Origin: Hellea sp.
GTDB taxonomy: Bacteria > Pseudomonadota > Alphaproteobacteria > Caulobacterales > Maricaulaceae
Length of the DNA stretch: 37,488 bases
Assembly (NCBI GenBank): GCA_014238285.1
Contig: JABABK010000032.1
Span: 1 to 37,488, forward strand
Direction: 5' to 3'
Notes under the pieces: model-generated
Told to the model about the DNA's origin: nothing
What the model saw: the letters and a program-made list of their open reading frames with translations, nothing else
Database searches by the model: none
Part shown: positions 26,854 through 35,935 of the stretch, one piece after another
Numbering within the stretch: position 1 is the first letter of the stretch
Layout of the letters: each line of letters begins with the position of its first letter
Program-made: the position numbers and the translations under genes

Positions 26854-28854
26854 ATGGCGGCCTCCAAGAAAAAAGATCTTTTCGGCGATAACAGTTCTGC
26901 CAGTAATGACAGTTATTCTGCCAAAGATATTGAAGTCTTAGAAGGCTTGGAACCCGTGCGCATGCGTCCGGGCATGTATATCGGCGGAACCGATGACAGG
27001 GCGATGCACCACCTGTTCGCCGAAGTCATTGACAACTCTATGGACGAAGCTGTTGCCGGCCATGCGAGCCGTATTGAAGTCGAGCTTCATGCAGATGGTT
27101 TCCTATCCGTGATGGATAATGGCCGCGGCATTCCTATCGACGCCCACCCAAAATATAAAGACAAATCGGCCCTAGAAGTCATCATGACAACCCTACACGC
27201 AGGCGGTAAATTCTCAAGCGACGCCTATGAAACTTCAGGCGGCTTGCACGGCGTTGGCGTTTCCGTTGTTAATGCCCTATCTGATGCCCTTGAAGTCGAG
27301 GTCGCCCGTAACAAGCAATTATACCGAATGAAATTTTCTCAAGGCAAACCTCTTGGTAAGATTGAAAACCTAGGTCCTATCAATAATCGACGCGGAACCA
27401 AGGTTCGCTTTCATCCTGACCCTGAGATTTTCGGGCCCAAAGCTCATTTCAAACCTGGCCGTATATTTCGAATGGCACGGGCGAAAGCTTACCTTCAACC
27501 CGGTGTTGAAATTAGGTGGAAATGCGCCACGGAGCTGGTTCAAGAACTCGATTCTATCCCTGCTGATGCAGTATTCCATTTTCCTGACGGCCTTGCAGAT
27601 TTTCTTAAAGAAACAATCGGCACTAAAACCACAGTGACGCCTGAAATGTTTTCAGGCCGCACGAAACAAGAAAAAGGTCATGGCCGTGTTGAATGGGCCG
27701 TGACTTGGTCTCCTGAAGGTTACGGCGAAGCCGATACTTTTGTACGGTCCTATTGCAATACTATTCCAACAGCTGGCGGCGGAACTCACGAACAAGGTTT
27801 GCGCGCGGCGATCACTAAAGGCATTAGAGCCTATGCTGATATTTCAGGCATGGGTAAAAAAGTTTCCCATGTGACACCAGACGATGTCATGAACGGTGCG
27901 GGCGCCCTCGTTTCAATTTTTATTAGTAATCCAGAATTCCAAGGCCAAACCAAAGATAAGCTGTCCAACTCTGACGCGGCTAAAATTGTCGAAAATGCTG
28001 TTCGTGACCCGTTTGACCACTGGCTAGCCTCTAAGCCCAAAGACGCAACTAAATTATTAGAATGGGTTATCGAACGCGCTAATGAACGGGTTCGTCGCCG
28101 CAAACAGCGCGACATCAACCGTAAATCAGCCACCAAACGCTTACGCCTGCCTGGCAAGCTTGCCGACTGCTCCAAAAAAGACTCAAAAGATACTGAACTC
28201 TTCATCGTTGAGGGCGACAGTGCGGGCGGCTCCGCCAAGCAGGCCCGAAACCGCATAACTCAAGCAATCTTGCCGCTTAAGGGTAAAATTCTCAATGTTG
28301 AGAGCGCAAGCATGGACAAAATTTCCAAAAACGCGGAAATCAACGACCTGATGACCGCCCTTGGTGTTGGCCTTGGTAAGAAATTTGATATTGATGACTT
28401 ACGCTATGAGCGCGTCATTATCATGACCGATGCTGATGTTGACGGGGCTCATATTGCGGCCCTTTTGATTACATTTTTCTACCGCTATACGCCGGGCTTG
28501 ATTGATCAAGGCCGTTTATTCATGGCAATGCCACCGCTTTATAAAATCACTCAAGGCGCCAAGACCGAATACGCCATTGATGACGCTCACAAGGATGAGC
28601 TTATCGCATCGGTTTTCACAGGCCGAGGTAAAATAGACATTGGGCGGTTTAAGGGCCTTGGTGAAATGATGGCGGCTCAGCTTAAAGACACCACAATGAA
28701 TCCCAAAACTCGCAAGATGATTCAAATTACCATTGATGATGAAAACTTACCAACAACCGAAGCCCTCGTCGAAACCTTGATGGGAAAACGCGCTGATCTA
28801 AGATATCAATATATTCAGGATCATGCCCAATTTGTCGTTGATGTTGACGTCTAG
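26854..28854 (+). CDS. parE: DNA topoisomerase IV subunit B
   Basis: ParE is the ATPase subunit that powers topoisomerase IV with ParC. The 666-residue product has the GHKL ATPase domain: EVIDNSMDEAVAG with the ATP/Mg site, DNGRGIPIDAHPK, and the lid GGLHGVGVSVVNALS. A transducer domain follows, then the TOPRIM domain (LFIVEGDSAGGSAKQARNR, and MTDADVDGAHIAALL for metal). The short N-terminal tail, MYIGGTDDRAMHHL and the absence of a GyrB-type insert identify ParE rather than GyrB. Its 3' end overlaps the Nudix gene by 32 bases. The partner parC lies about 20 kb away on the opposite strand. Confidence 0.94.
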   Translation: MAASKKKDLFGDNSSASNDSYSAKDIEVLEGLEPVRMRPGMYIGGTDDRAMHHLFAEVIDNSMDEAVAGHASRIEVELHADGFLSVMDNGRGIPIDAHPKYKDKSALEVIMTTLHAGGKFSSDAYETSGGLHGVGVSVVNALSDALEVEVARNKQLYRMKFSQGKPLGKIENLGPINNRRGTKVRFHPDPEIFGPKAHFKPGRIFRMARAKAYLQPGVEIRWKCATELVQELDSIPADAVFHFPDGLADFLKETIGTKTTVTPEMFSGRTKQEKGHGRVEWAVTWSPEGYGEADTFVRSYCNTIPTAGGGTHEQGLRAAITKGIRAYADISGMGKKVSHVTPDDVMNGAGALVSIFISNPEFQGQTKDKLSNSDAAKIVENAVRDPFDHWLASKPKDATKLLEWVIERANERVRRRKQRDINRKSATKRLRLPGKLADCSKKDSKDTELFIVEGDSAGGSAKQARNRITQAILPLKGKILNVESASMDKISKNAEINDLMTALGVGLGKKFDIDDLRYERVIIMTDADVDGAHIAALLITFFYRYTPGLIDQGRLFMAMPPLYKITQGAKTEYAIDDAHKDELIASVFTGRGKIDIGRFKGLGEMMAAQLKDTTMNPKTRKMIQITIDDENLPTTEALVETLMGKRADLRYQYIQDHAQFVVDVDV

Positions 28855-29542
28855 TTCTTTGGACCTTTCTCCTACAAAAAATCCATCAAAGCTAATTCCT
28901 GCGGCCACTATTTTGCTACTTCGAGAGCATAATGCGCGTCTTGAAGTTCTTATGCTACGCCGTAATCGCGCCCTTAAAGCTTTCGCTGGCGCTTGGGTTT
29001 TCCCCGGCGGACGGGTAGATCCTGAAGATGGTCGAGGTCAATCAGTTATTGAGCGTGCACGTATCGCGGCCATCAGAGAAACAGCCGAAGAAACAAGCCT
29101 AGATATCTCCATGTCTTCGACGGAAGCCCTGTCAAACTGGATACCTCCAGCAGCAGAAATTCGGCGTTTCTCAACATGGTTTTTTATCGCCGAAGCTCCT
29201 GCAAGTGACGTTTTAATCGATCATGGAGAAATTCATGATTTTCAATGGGTTAACCCCGCTGAGTTCATTCAAAAAATTCCCTCACCTGATATAACACTTT
29301 TTCCGCCGACTTACGTATCTCTACATCAGATCAAAGACTTCCTAACACCTAAAGCTGCTTTATCGCATTTCGCGCAAACGCCGCCAGCTATATTCAAAAC
29401 TAAATTTGCAAAGTCAGATAGCGGTTATGTCACCTATTGGCAGGGCGATGCCGCTTACGAAACCGATGATCTAGATTCAAAAGGTCCGCGAAATCGTCTA
29501 CATGCTGGACCAAATAAGTGGACTTACACCACAGAGCCGTGA
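28823..29542 (+). CDS. Nudix hydrolase (NUDT19-like)
   Basis: This is a 239-residue Nudix-fold hydrolase likely to cleave a nucleoside-diphosphate derivative such as a CoA-type ester. The Nudix box is split around a longer loop, as in NUDT19-type proteins: GAWVFPGGRVDPEDG...ARIAAIRETAEETSLD. The REXXEE core (RETAEE) is intact, so catalysis is expected. The substrate cannot be read. The ATG at 28823 lies inside the last codons of parE (32-base overlap) with AGGA just before it. A later ATG at 28841 has no ribosome binding site. The gene converges with the rhomboid gene, with seven bases between stops. Confidence 0.85.
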   Translation: MPNLSLMLTSSSLDLSPTKNPSKLIPAATILLLREHNARLEVLMLRRNRALKAFAGAWVFPGGRVDPEDGRGQSVIERARIAAIRETAEETSLDISMSSTEALSNWIPPAAEIRRFSTWFFIAEAPASDVLIDHGEIHDFQWVNPAEFIQKIPSPDITLFPPTYVSLHQIKDFLTPKAALSHFAQTPPAIFKTKFAKSDSGYVTYWQGDAAYETDDLDSKGPRNRLHAGPNKWTYTTEP

Positions 29543-29549
29543 TCGGGGG

Positions 29550-30116
29550 TTAAACTGCTTTTTTCTTTGGCAAGATAAAGGCCGCGACCACTCCGCCCAA
29601 TAGGCCAAATAAGTGCCCTTCCCAAGAGACGCCTGGCCCGCTCGGTAATACACCTTTGACGAGATAACCATATAATACGATTGCCAATAATGCGCCGAGG
29701 ATTGCCGATAGACTACGCGCCCGAATACCATAAGCGATTAAATAACCTAAATACCCAAATACAACGCCGCTTGCGCCAACATGCAAAGTATTTGGCCGAG
29801 CAAATAGCCATGTTAAACTGCCGCCTACCAACATTATGATTGCAGTTGTTGGTAAAAACCAACGCCTATTTATGCTCAAGATTATACCGCCAAGCACAGC
29901 GATAGGCGCGCTATTTAAGACGGCATGATTGAAACTCCCGTGCAAAAATGGGCAAAACAATATTCCTACAAGGCCGCTAGATCGCCGCGTCGATAACCCC
30001 AACCACGAATTCAAATCATACCCCATGGCAAAGTTAATCAGTTGCATGACCCAAATCAGGATCAAAAATATGACCACGGGCCTGTAAATACCAGATTCGC
30101 TTAAGACCTTAGCCAT
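29550..30116 (-). CDS. Rhomboid family intramembrane serine protease
   Basis: This 188-residue protein has six membrane segments. The family signatures are HGSFNHAVLN in the second segment, nucleophile Ser in GASGVVFGYLG of the fourth, and His in WEGHLFGLLGG of the sixth, so the Ser-His dyad is complete. Rhomboids cut membrane-spanning segments of other proteins. It is the minimal six-helix form, without the cytosolic N-terminal domain of E. coli GlpG. The ATG at 30116 overlaps the glpD stop by eight bases, and a TTG three codons earlier is an alternative. No strong ribosome binding site is seen, which favours coupling to glpD translation. Confidence 0.9.
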   Translation of the reverse strand: MAKVLSESGIYRPVVIFLILIWVMQLINFAMGYDLNSWLGLSTRRSSGLVGILFCPFLHGSFNHAVLNSAPIAVLGGIILSINRRWFLPTTAIIMLVGGSLTWLFARPNTLHVGASGVVFGYLGYLIAYGIRARSLSAILGALLAIVLYGYLVKGVLPSGPGVSWEGHLFGLLGGVVAAFILPKKKAV

Positions 30117-31602
30117 TATTATCAAACCAATTCTTTAAGGCTTGTTGCTGATCCTCATTCATATGAACGCCGAGCTTGGTTCTGCGCCACAAAATATCGT
30201 CCGCAGACTTCACCCATTCATACTTTCGCAAATAATTGATTTCTCTTTCGGTCAAGTTATCAGCGAATATTTCGCCCATATCATCCATGGACTTGGCATC
30301 GCCCATCAACAAGTCGATGCGGCTGCCATAGGCTCTTGCGAGGCGCCGCAGCAGTCCCGCCGGCATCCAGCCATATTTTGAAGAAAGCCTCTCGAAATAA
30401 TCGTCAAAATCGGTTCCATCGATATCGCCGCCGGGCAAACGTGCTTTTTCAGTCCAGTCTTTTCCGGCCTCATCAAAATACTTCAATAGTTTCTGCATGG
30501 CATGTTCCGCGAGCTTACGGGACGTCGTTATCTTTCCGCCGTAAACCGACAAAAACGGCGCGCCGTCTGTAAATTCATCTATATTAAGCACGTAATCACG
30601 AGTCACGGCTGAAGCGTTTTTAGCCTTGTCATCATAGAGTGGACGCACACCTGAATAGGTCCAAGCCACATCGTCTGACGTAATATCATGTTCGAAATAT
30701 TCATTCGCGGCTGACACCAAATAATTGATTTCATCTTGAGATATTTTCACCGGCCCGTCAGCGTGGGTATATGGGACATCTGTTGTACCGATCAGGGTGA
30801 AATTACGTTCATAGGGAATCGCAAAAATAATACGATTGTCCTGGTTTTGGAAAATGTAAGCATGATCGCCTTCAAACAGTCTCTTTGTGACGATATGGCT
30901 GCCCTTGACCAGCCTAACACTCGATTGATTACTTTGCCCTTTCACTCCCATGAGAACTTCATCGACCCATGGTCCAGCGGTATTGACCACACATTTCGCT
31001 GTAATGATTTCATGGTTTTTATCAGAGCGGTTTAACTTAGCCTGATAGCCTTCTTTTATGGGCACAATATCAGATACATAAGCCTCTGTTTGCACCTCAG
31101 CACCTTTATCCCTTGCATCAATAGCATTTAATACGACTAAGCGCGCATCTTCGACCCAGCAGTCCGAATACTCAAAGCCCTTTTTAAGACGGGATTCTAA
31201 TACGCCCTTATGTGGTGCCTGAGTTAGTTTAACCGTTTTGGTTCCAGGAAGTTCTTTGCGGCCTCCAAGGCTGTCATATAGAAACAAACCAAGCCGCAGC
31301 ATCCATGCGGGTCTCAATCCTTCATCATAGGGCAAAACAAACCGCATAGGCCTAATGATATGCGGGGCGGCTCGGAGCAAAACCTCTCGTTCGATGAGAG
31401 ATTCTCGAACCAAACGAAACTCATAATGCTCTAAATAGCGCAAACCGCCATGAATCAGTTTTGTACTGGATGACGATGTGTGGCTTGCGAGGTCATCTTT
31501 TTCGCAAAGCAAGACTTTCAGGCCCCGGCCTGCTGCATCTCTAGCGATTGCGGTTCCGTTGATTCCGCCGCCAATAATTAGCATGTCGTAGTGTTTAGTC
31601 AT
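30109..31602 (-). CDS. glpD: Aerobic glycerol-3-phosphate dehydrogenase
   Basis: GlpD oxidises glycerol 3-phosphate to dihydroxyacetone phosphate at the inner face of the membrane and passes electrons to quinone. The 497-residue product starts with the FAD fold LIIGGGINGTAIARDAAGRG, then STKLIHGGLRYLEHYEF, both hallmarks of the family. GTTDVPYT, the DVAWTYSGVRPL block, and SVYGGKITTSRKLAEHAMQ in the second half complete the fold. A helical C-terminal domain follows. No glpF, glpK or glpR is visible in the window. A GGACGAG ribosome binding site precedes the ATG. It overlaps the downstream rhomboid gene. Confidence 0.94.
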   Translation of the reverse strand: MTKHYDMLIIGGGINGTAIARDAAGRGLKVLLCEKDDLASHTSSSSTKLIHGGLRYLEHYEFRLVRESLIEREVLLRAAPHIIRPMRFVLPYDEGLRPAWMLRLGLFLYDSLGGRKELPGTKTVKLTQAPHKGVLESRLKKGFEYSDCWVEDARLVVLNAIDARDKGAEVQTEAYVSDIVPIKEGYQAKLNRSDKNHEIITAKCVVNTAGPWVDEVLMGVKGQSNQSSVRLVKGSHIVTKRLFEGDHAYIFQNQDNRIIFAIPYERNFTLIGTTDVPYTHADGPVKISQDEINYLVSAANEYFEHDITSDDVAWTYSGVRPLYDDKAKNASAVTRDYVLNIDEFTDGAPFLSVYGGKITTSRKLAEHAMQKLLKYFDEAGKDWTEKARLPGGDIDGTDFDDYFERLSSKYGWMPAGLLRRLARAYGSRIDLLMGDAKSMDDMGEIFADNLTEREINYLRKYEWVKSADDILWRRTKLGVHMNEDQQQALKNWFDNNG

Positions 31603-31647
31603 AACTCGTCCAATTAGAGGAAATCGATCCTATAGCAATTACCGAAT

Positions 31648-31676
31648 TTGACAAAAAATTAACTCTAAATTCTATA
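31648..31676 (+). promoter_or_regulatory. Candidate promoter of the hybrid histidine kinase, with overlapping inverted repeat
   Basis: TTGACA at 31648-31653 is a perfect -35, and TCTATA at 31671-31676 follows after 17 bases. ACTCTA (31662-31667) and TAGAGT (31675-31680) form an inverted repeat across the -10, so the promoter may be regulated. The kinase gene starts 49 bases downstream of the -10. Confidence 0.5.
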
Positions 31677-31724
31677 GAGTGCATCTTAAATATCGCGCGC
31701 AATAATCTATTCCTGTGGGTTTAT

Positions 31725-33734
31725 ATGACATTTGACAATCCAGACAATCAAAAAGCCATTATTGAGCTTCAGAAAGCCGCGCCGCGTTGGCTGCACAATG
31801 TCGGGGATAAGTTTAATATGGGAATTGTCGTTTTCACGACAAATAACGAGGTCATCTACAGAAACTTGAAGTTCTTTTCCCATTTTGATCTACCAAGGGA
31901 TATTACAAGTAAGAACAAACAGTTTGATAGCTGGCTGCAATATTTAATCAAGCGTGGTGATTTTCAAGAAAACCCAAGCGAAGAGTTCAGTCATAAGATT
32001 CTGGTCTCTCTTAGCGGTCCTTCTTCAGAAACAGAATTTCCGTTTTCAACGGTCACACCTCCTAATGGCAAGATTTTAAAATTAACGAAGTTCTTGCCTT
32101 CAGAAAATTTAGTCGCCCTAATCACTGAAGACGTCACGGAACAAACGCTAAGCCAAGAAAGTTTGGAAATGGCCCTTGAAATGCGTCGTTCGGGTTATTT
32201 TCAATACTGCATGGAAACTGATAAGTTGAATGTTTTTAGCAATCACTTAAAAAAAATCCTTACCCCTTCAGAGCATCGAATTATTAAAAGCAAAGGTTTT
32301 CGACCGCTCATCCATAAAGATGACATTGACGATTATGTTAAAGATTGGGCTAATGCGACCACAAACGGCACAGAAATGGACACAACCATAAGGCTACAAA
32401 CCGAAAATCAAGGAACATTGTGGATTAAATGCAAGGCCCGTCCACAACGTATCCACGCTGGTAACTCTACCCACATAACAGGTTTTATTGAGGACATTAC
32501 AGAAGAGTACAAAATTCAAGATGAACTTCGGAAAGCCCAAGAGAAAACTGAAAATGCGCTAAAGTCGAAAACGCTATTTTTAGCTAGAATTAGCCACGAA
32601 ATTCGCACGCCTATGAATGCAGTCATTGGCATTGCTGATGCCCTTATCCATCATAACAGCAACCCACAAATCACCCCAAAGCTTGAATTAATTCAATCCT
32701 CTGCGGGTAATATCCTGAATACCTTAGGGGATACTTTGAAACATAGTGAGCTTGAATCCGATACATTTTCACTGGATTTGAAACTCGGCAGCCCAATTAA
32801 GGTGATTAGAAATGCCTGCGCATTGTGGACAGAAAAAGCAAAAGCGAACAATTCAACACTGAATTGCCACATAGATGACAATGTGCCCGACGAGATTTCA
32901 TATGATCAGTACCGCTACGAACAATGCATAAATAACCTGCTGTCAAACGCCATAAAATTCTGTGAAGGCGGCAAAATTGACGTCTTTAGTACAATGGTCA
33001 AAAAAGATGGAAAAGACAGGCTTATCGTCGCCGTAAAAGACACGGGCATTGGCATGACGGAAGACCAACAAAGCAGAATTTTTGAACCGTTTCAGCAAGG
33101 AGATCGCTCAATTTCCCGACGGTTTGGCGGAAGCGGTCTTGGTATGAATATCACCAAACAAATCATCCAAATGATGGGCGGCACAATTTCTGTAAAATCG
33201 GAAATTGGAAAAGGATCAATATTTGCGTTATCGCTGCCTATTGAATCCGAAAAGCCAGAGCTGGAAACGCCCACAGAAACTCTGTTTGACCAAATCATGG
33301 ATAAAAGCGGCCCGCTCGATACACCATATCAAAACTTGAAAATCCTGGTGGCCGATGACAATCAAACCAATCACATTGTCATTAAATCTCTTCTTGGCTC
33401 AATGGTCGCTGAAATTTATACGGCGTCCGATGGCAAAGAAGTCATGGATATTCTCAAAGTGCAGGATATCGATATTATCCTCATGGATATTCATATGCCA
33501 GTCATGGACGGTATTGAAGCGACCCTAGCCATTCGTAGCAGCGATCAACCTTGGTCTGACATAATGATCATCGCTGTTACAGCAGACCCTCAATATCAAC
33601 AACAGCGACTGTGCCTCAACATCGGAATGGACTATGCTGTGGCGAAACCGGTTAAGCTCATGCAGCTACTAGAAGGTGTAGACCACGTCCTCGATATGAA
33701 AAAAAACCGTGGTTCAATACGAAAAGTTAGCTAG
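31725..33734 (+). CDS. Soluble hybrid sensor histidine kinase with receiver domain
   Basis: The 669-residue protein has no membrane segment. Residues about 30-140 form a PAS-like fold (NMGIVVFTTNNEVIYRN) and about 150-262 a second PAS of the PAS_3 type ending in THITGFIEDITEEY. A coiled coil leads to the HisKA box with His291 in ISHEIRTPMNAVIG. The ATPase domain follows (NNLLSNAIKF N-box, DTGIGMTEDQ G1, FGGSGLGMNI G2). The C-terminal receiver (about 540-660) has ADDNQTN, phospho-acceptor Asp588 in LMDIHMPVMDG, and the conserved Lys in AKPVKL. Signal and output are unknown: no response regulator or phosphotransferase is encoded next to it. It is monocistronic by spacing. Confidence 0.92.
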   Translation: MTFDNPDNQKAIIELQKAAPRWLHNVGDKFNMGIVVFTTNNEVIYRNLKFFSHFDLPRDITSKNKQFDSWLQYLIKRGDFQENPSEEFSHKILVSLSGPSSETEFPFSTVTPPNGKILKLTKFLPSENLVALITEDVTEQTLSQESLEMALEMRRSGYFQYCMETDKLNVFSNHLKKILTPSEHRIIKSKGFRPLIHKDDIDDYVKDWANATTNGTEMDTTIRLQTENQGTLWIKCKARPQRIHAGNSTHITGFIEDITEEYKIQDELRKAQEKTENALKSKTLFLARISHEIRTPMNAVIGIADALIHHNSNPQITPKLELIQSSAGNILNTLGDTLKHSELESDTFSLDLKLGSPIKVIRNACALWTEKAKANNSTLNCHIDDNVPDEISYDQYRYEQCINNLLSNAIKFCEGGKIDVFSTMVKKDGKDRLIVAVKDTGIGMTEDQQSRIFEPFQQGDRSISRRFGGSGLGMNITKQIIQMMGGTISVKSEIGKGSIFALSLPIESEKPELETPTETLFDQIMDKSGPLDTPYQNLKILVADDNQTNHIVIKSLLGSMVAEIYTASDGKEVMDILKVQDIDIILMDIHMPVMDGIEATLAIRSSDQPWSDIMIIAVTADPQYQQQRLCLNIGMDYAVAKPVKLMQLLEGVDHVLDMKKNRGSIRKVS

Positions 33735-33739
33735 AGAAA

Positions 33740-33815
33740 TTCTCATTAAACTGACTCAGAAATTGAGCTAAGTTCGCTGATTTCTGAGACCTTCGTGAGT
33801 GCAATTAAATGAGAA
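33740..33815. repeat. Nested inverted repeat between kinase and amidohydrolase
   Basis: An outer pair TTCTCATT (33740-33747) / AATGAGAA (33808-33815) encloses a 9-bp pair CTCAGAAAT (33755-33763) / ATTTCTGAG (33780-33788) with a 16-base loop. As RNA this makes a long interrupted hairpin starting 6 bases after the kinase stop. There is no following T-run, so it is not a standard terminator. It could be a 3' stability element, a small RNA or a worn mobile repeat. Confidence 0.6.
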
Positions 33816-33900
33816 ATGCTCTAAGCCTTTCATCTAACGACACTCGACAGCAATCTCTGCGTCCTATAGTTTCGCCCTATATCAACGGGATGATTACACT

Positions 33901-35595
33901 ATGTCAAAATTCAAAATAGCCATGCTTATGGGCGTTAACCTTTTAGGCGCCTGTCAGTCAGAGGCTCCCCAAGTTCATATTGATAACCAAGCCGACCTAT
34001 CCACGACTTGTTATTCCGGCGGCGCTATCTACACCGCGATTGATAAAACACCTAAAGTCGAAGCAGTTACCGTTAAGAACGGGGTCATAATCTACGCAGG
34101 TTCTGATGAAGGCGATTGGTGCGGCAGAGGTCAATCTCATGACCTTAAAGGCGCAGCTATGTATCCTGGGTTTACAGATGCCCACGGACATTTTGTCGGC
34201 ATTGGTCTTCGTGAAATGACATTAAACCTAGAAGGCACTTCATCCGTCAAGGAACTAAGAGCGCACCTCAAATCTGCTATCGCAAATATTCCGGCCGGAG
34301 AAACGCTCTATGGCCGTGGCTGGATCGAAACCCATTGGCCAGAAGCCAGGTTTCCGAATGCGTCTGATCTTGATGATATTGCCCCGAATAACCCTGTCAT
34401 TTTAGAGCGCGCCGACGGTCACGCCCTTGTTATTAATACGGCTGCTATGCAAGTAGCAAAAATCACTTCGGAAACTGCATCTCCTTTTGGGGGAAGCATC
34501 CTTAAAGGTGATAATGGGCAACCAACCGGTATGCTGATCGATAAAGCTGGAGAACTTGTGGCTGATCTAATCCCCAAGGCAGACGAAGCCCGCACTCGGA
34601 CGGCTCTAAAGAAAGCTTCTGATCTTTATGCAAGTCGCGGATGGACCAATATTCATTCCATGTCCTTTATGCCGCAAGTCATGCCTTTAATCGAACAGGA
34701 AGCGGCTGCAGGGAATGTCAATATCCGCGTCTACGCATCGACCGATATTGGCGGCGGTTTTGATACGGCAAAATTTGCAGCTAATCCTAAACCCGACAAC
34801 CTAATCACGCGGCGCAGTATCAAACTTTTTGCTGACGGCGCGCTTGGGTCTCGCGGCGCGGCTCTTCTTGCGCCTTATGCAGATGATCCTGAAAACATCG
34901 GGCTTATGCTCACTACGTATGATGAGATCATGCCCGTTCTTAAAACAGCGTTAAAAGATGGCGTTCAAGTTAACACACATGCCATTGGCGATAAGGCTAA
35001 TAAGCTCGTTCTAGATTGGTATGAAGAAGCTCTAAGCGCTGTTCCGGCAAACGAACGCGTTATCGCAGAGCCTCGCTGGCGTATTGAGCACTCTCAAATC
35101 ATTGACCTTGAAGATATTCCGCGCTTTGCGAAACTTGGCGTCATTCCTTCAATGCAGCCATCCCACGCCATTGGCGACCTACATTTCGCTGTGGATCGTC
35201 TCGGTCCAAAAAGGCTAGCGGGCGGCTACGCTTGGCGCAAACTCATCGATAGCGGCTCGATCATTGCAGGCGGCACTGATGCGCCCGTCGAAATTGGCGA
35301 TACGAGGATAGAATTTTACGCGGCTGTGGCCCGGAAAGATCTCAAAGGCTATTCCAATGAAAACTGGTATGACGGCGAAAAAATCACGCGCCAAGAAGCC
35401 CTAAAAATGTTCACGATCTGGCCAGCCTATGCCGCCTTTGAAGAAGAGCGTCTCGGTACGATCGAAGTCGGGAAAGCAGCAGACTTTACAATCTTTGACC
35501 GCGATATCATGACCGTGCCCGAAGCTGAAATTCTACATGCCAAAACCATTGCAACAATCGTCAACGGTAAACCCATTTATAAAGCAGATCATTAA
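33901..35595 (+). CDS. Amidohydrolase family lipoprotein (YtcJ-like)
   Basis: The 564-residue product starts with a lipoprotein signal ending LLGAC (Cys18), so it should be lipid-anchored outside the cytoplasm. It belongs to the Amidohydrolase_3/YtcJ-like branch of metal-dependent hydrolases. The metal motif [13 protein letters not shown] (His95, His97) follows a small beta-sandwich. Later come [41 protein letters not shown] and the final metal Asp in GGTDAPVE, then a second sandwich ([12 protein letters not shown]). Such enzymes hydrolyse C-N bonds of varied compounds; the substrate is unknown. Its TAA stop overlaps the next start by one base (TAATG), so it heads a small operon. Confidence 0.9.
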   Translation: MSKFKIAMLMGVNLLGACQSEAPQVHIDNQADLSTTCYSGGAIYTAIDKTPKVEAVTVKNGVIIYAGSDEGDWCGRGQSHDLKGAAMYPGFTDAHGHFVGIGLREMTLNLEGTSSVKELRAHLKSAIANIPAGETLYGRGWIETHWPEARFPNASDLDDIAPNNPVILERADGHALVINTAAMQVAKITSETASPFGGSILKGDNGQPTGMLIDKAGELVADLIPKADEARTRTALKKASDLYASRGWTNIHSMSFMPQVMPLIEQEAAAGNVNIRVYASTDIGGGFDTAKFAANPKPDNLITRRSIKLFADGALGSRGAALLAPYADDPENIGLMLTTYDEIMPVLKTALKDGVQVNTHAIGDKANKLVLDWYEEALSAVPANERVIAEPRWRIEHSQIIDLEDIPRFAKLGVIPSMQPSHAIGDLHFAVDRLGPKRLAGGYAWRKLIDSGSIIAGGTDAPVEIGDTRIEFYAAVARKDLKGYSNENWYDGEKITRQEALKMFTIWPAYAAFEEERLGTIEVGKAADFTIFDRDIMTVPEAEILHAKTIATIVNGKPIYKADH

Positions 35596-35927
35596 TGGCC
35601 GAATTACCGCCCTGCCCGCATTGTAATTGCGAATATACATATGAAGATGGCCCGCTTTTGGTTTGCCCAGAGTGTGCCCATGAGTGGTCCGCAGTAGCCG
35701 TAGTAGAAGAAGAAACCGTCATCAGAGACTCTGTTGGCAATGTATTGCAAGACGGCGATACGGTAACGGTCATCAAGGATTTGAAAGTCAAAGGTTCATC
35801 GACGCCGCTTAAGGTCGGAACTAAAGTCAAAAACATAAGGCTGGTTGATGGCGATCATGATATTGATTGCAAGATCGACGGCTTTGGTGCCATGAAGCTC
35901 AAATCCATATTCGTGAAGAAAGTCTAG
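35595..35927 (+). CDS. yjdM: YjdM/PhnA-type zinc-ribbon protein
   Basis: This is a 110-residue protein of the family annotated as alkylphosphonate-utilisation protein PhnA/YjdM; E. coli YjdM has 111. The N-terminal zinc ribbon is CPHC...CPEC (residues 7-31), followed by a C-terminal SH3-like domain ([19 protein letters not shown], then [17 protein letters not shown]). The old phosphonate name comes from the phn locus and is not proven to be the function. Here there are no phosphonate genes, so I read it as a protein of uncertain role. The start overlaps the amidohydrolase stop (TAATG), and the next gene begins eight bases after its stop. Confidence 0.92.
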   Translation: MAELPPCPHCNCEYTYEDGPLLVCPECAHEWSAVAVVEEETVIRDSVGNVLQDGDTVTVIKDLKVKGSSTPLKVGTKVKNIRLVDGDHDIDCKIDGFGAMKLKSIFVKKV

Positions 35928-35935
35928 TAATTCAG

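Noticed and set aside
35867-35935. Longer start for the isochorismatase-fold protein
   Set aside because: The added 23 residues overlap yjdM and have no family similarity. The conserved fold begins at the ATG at 35936.
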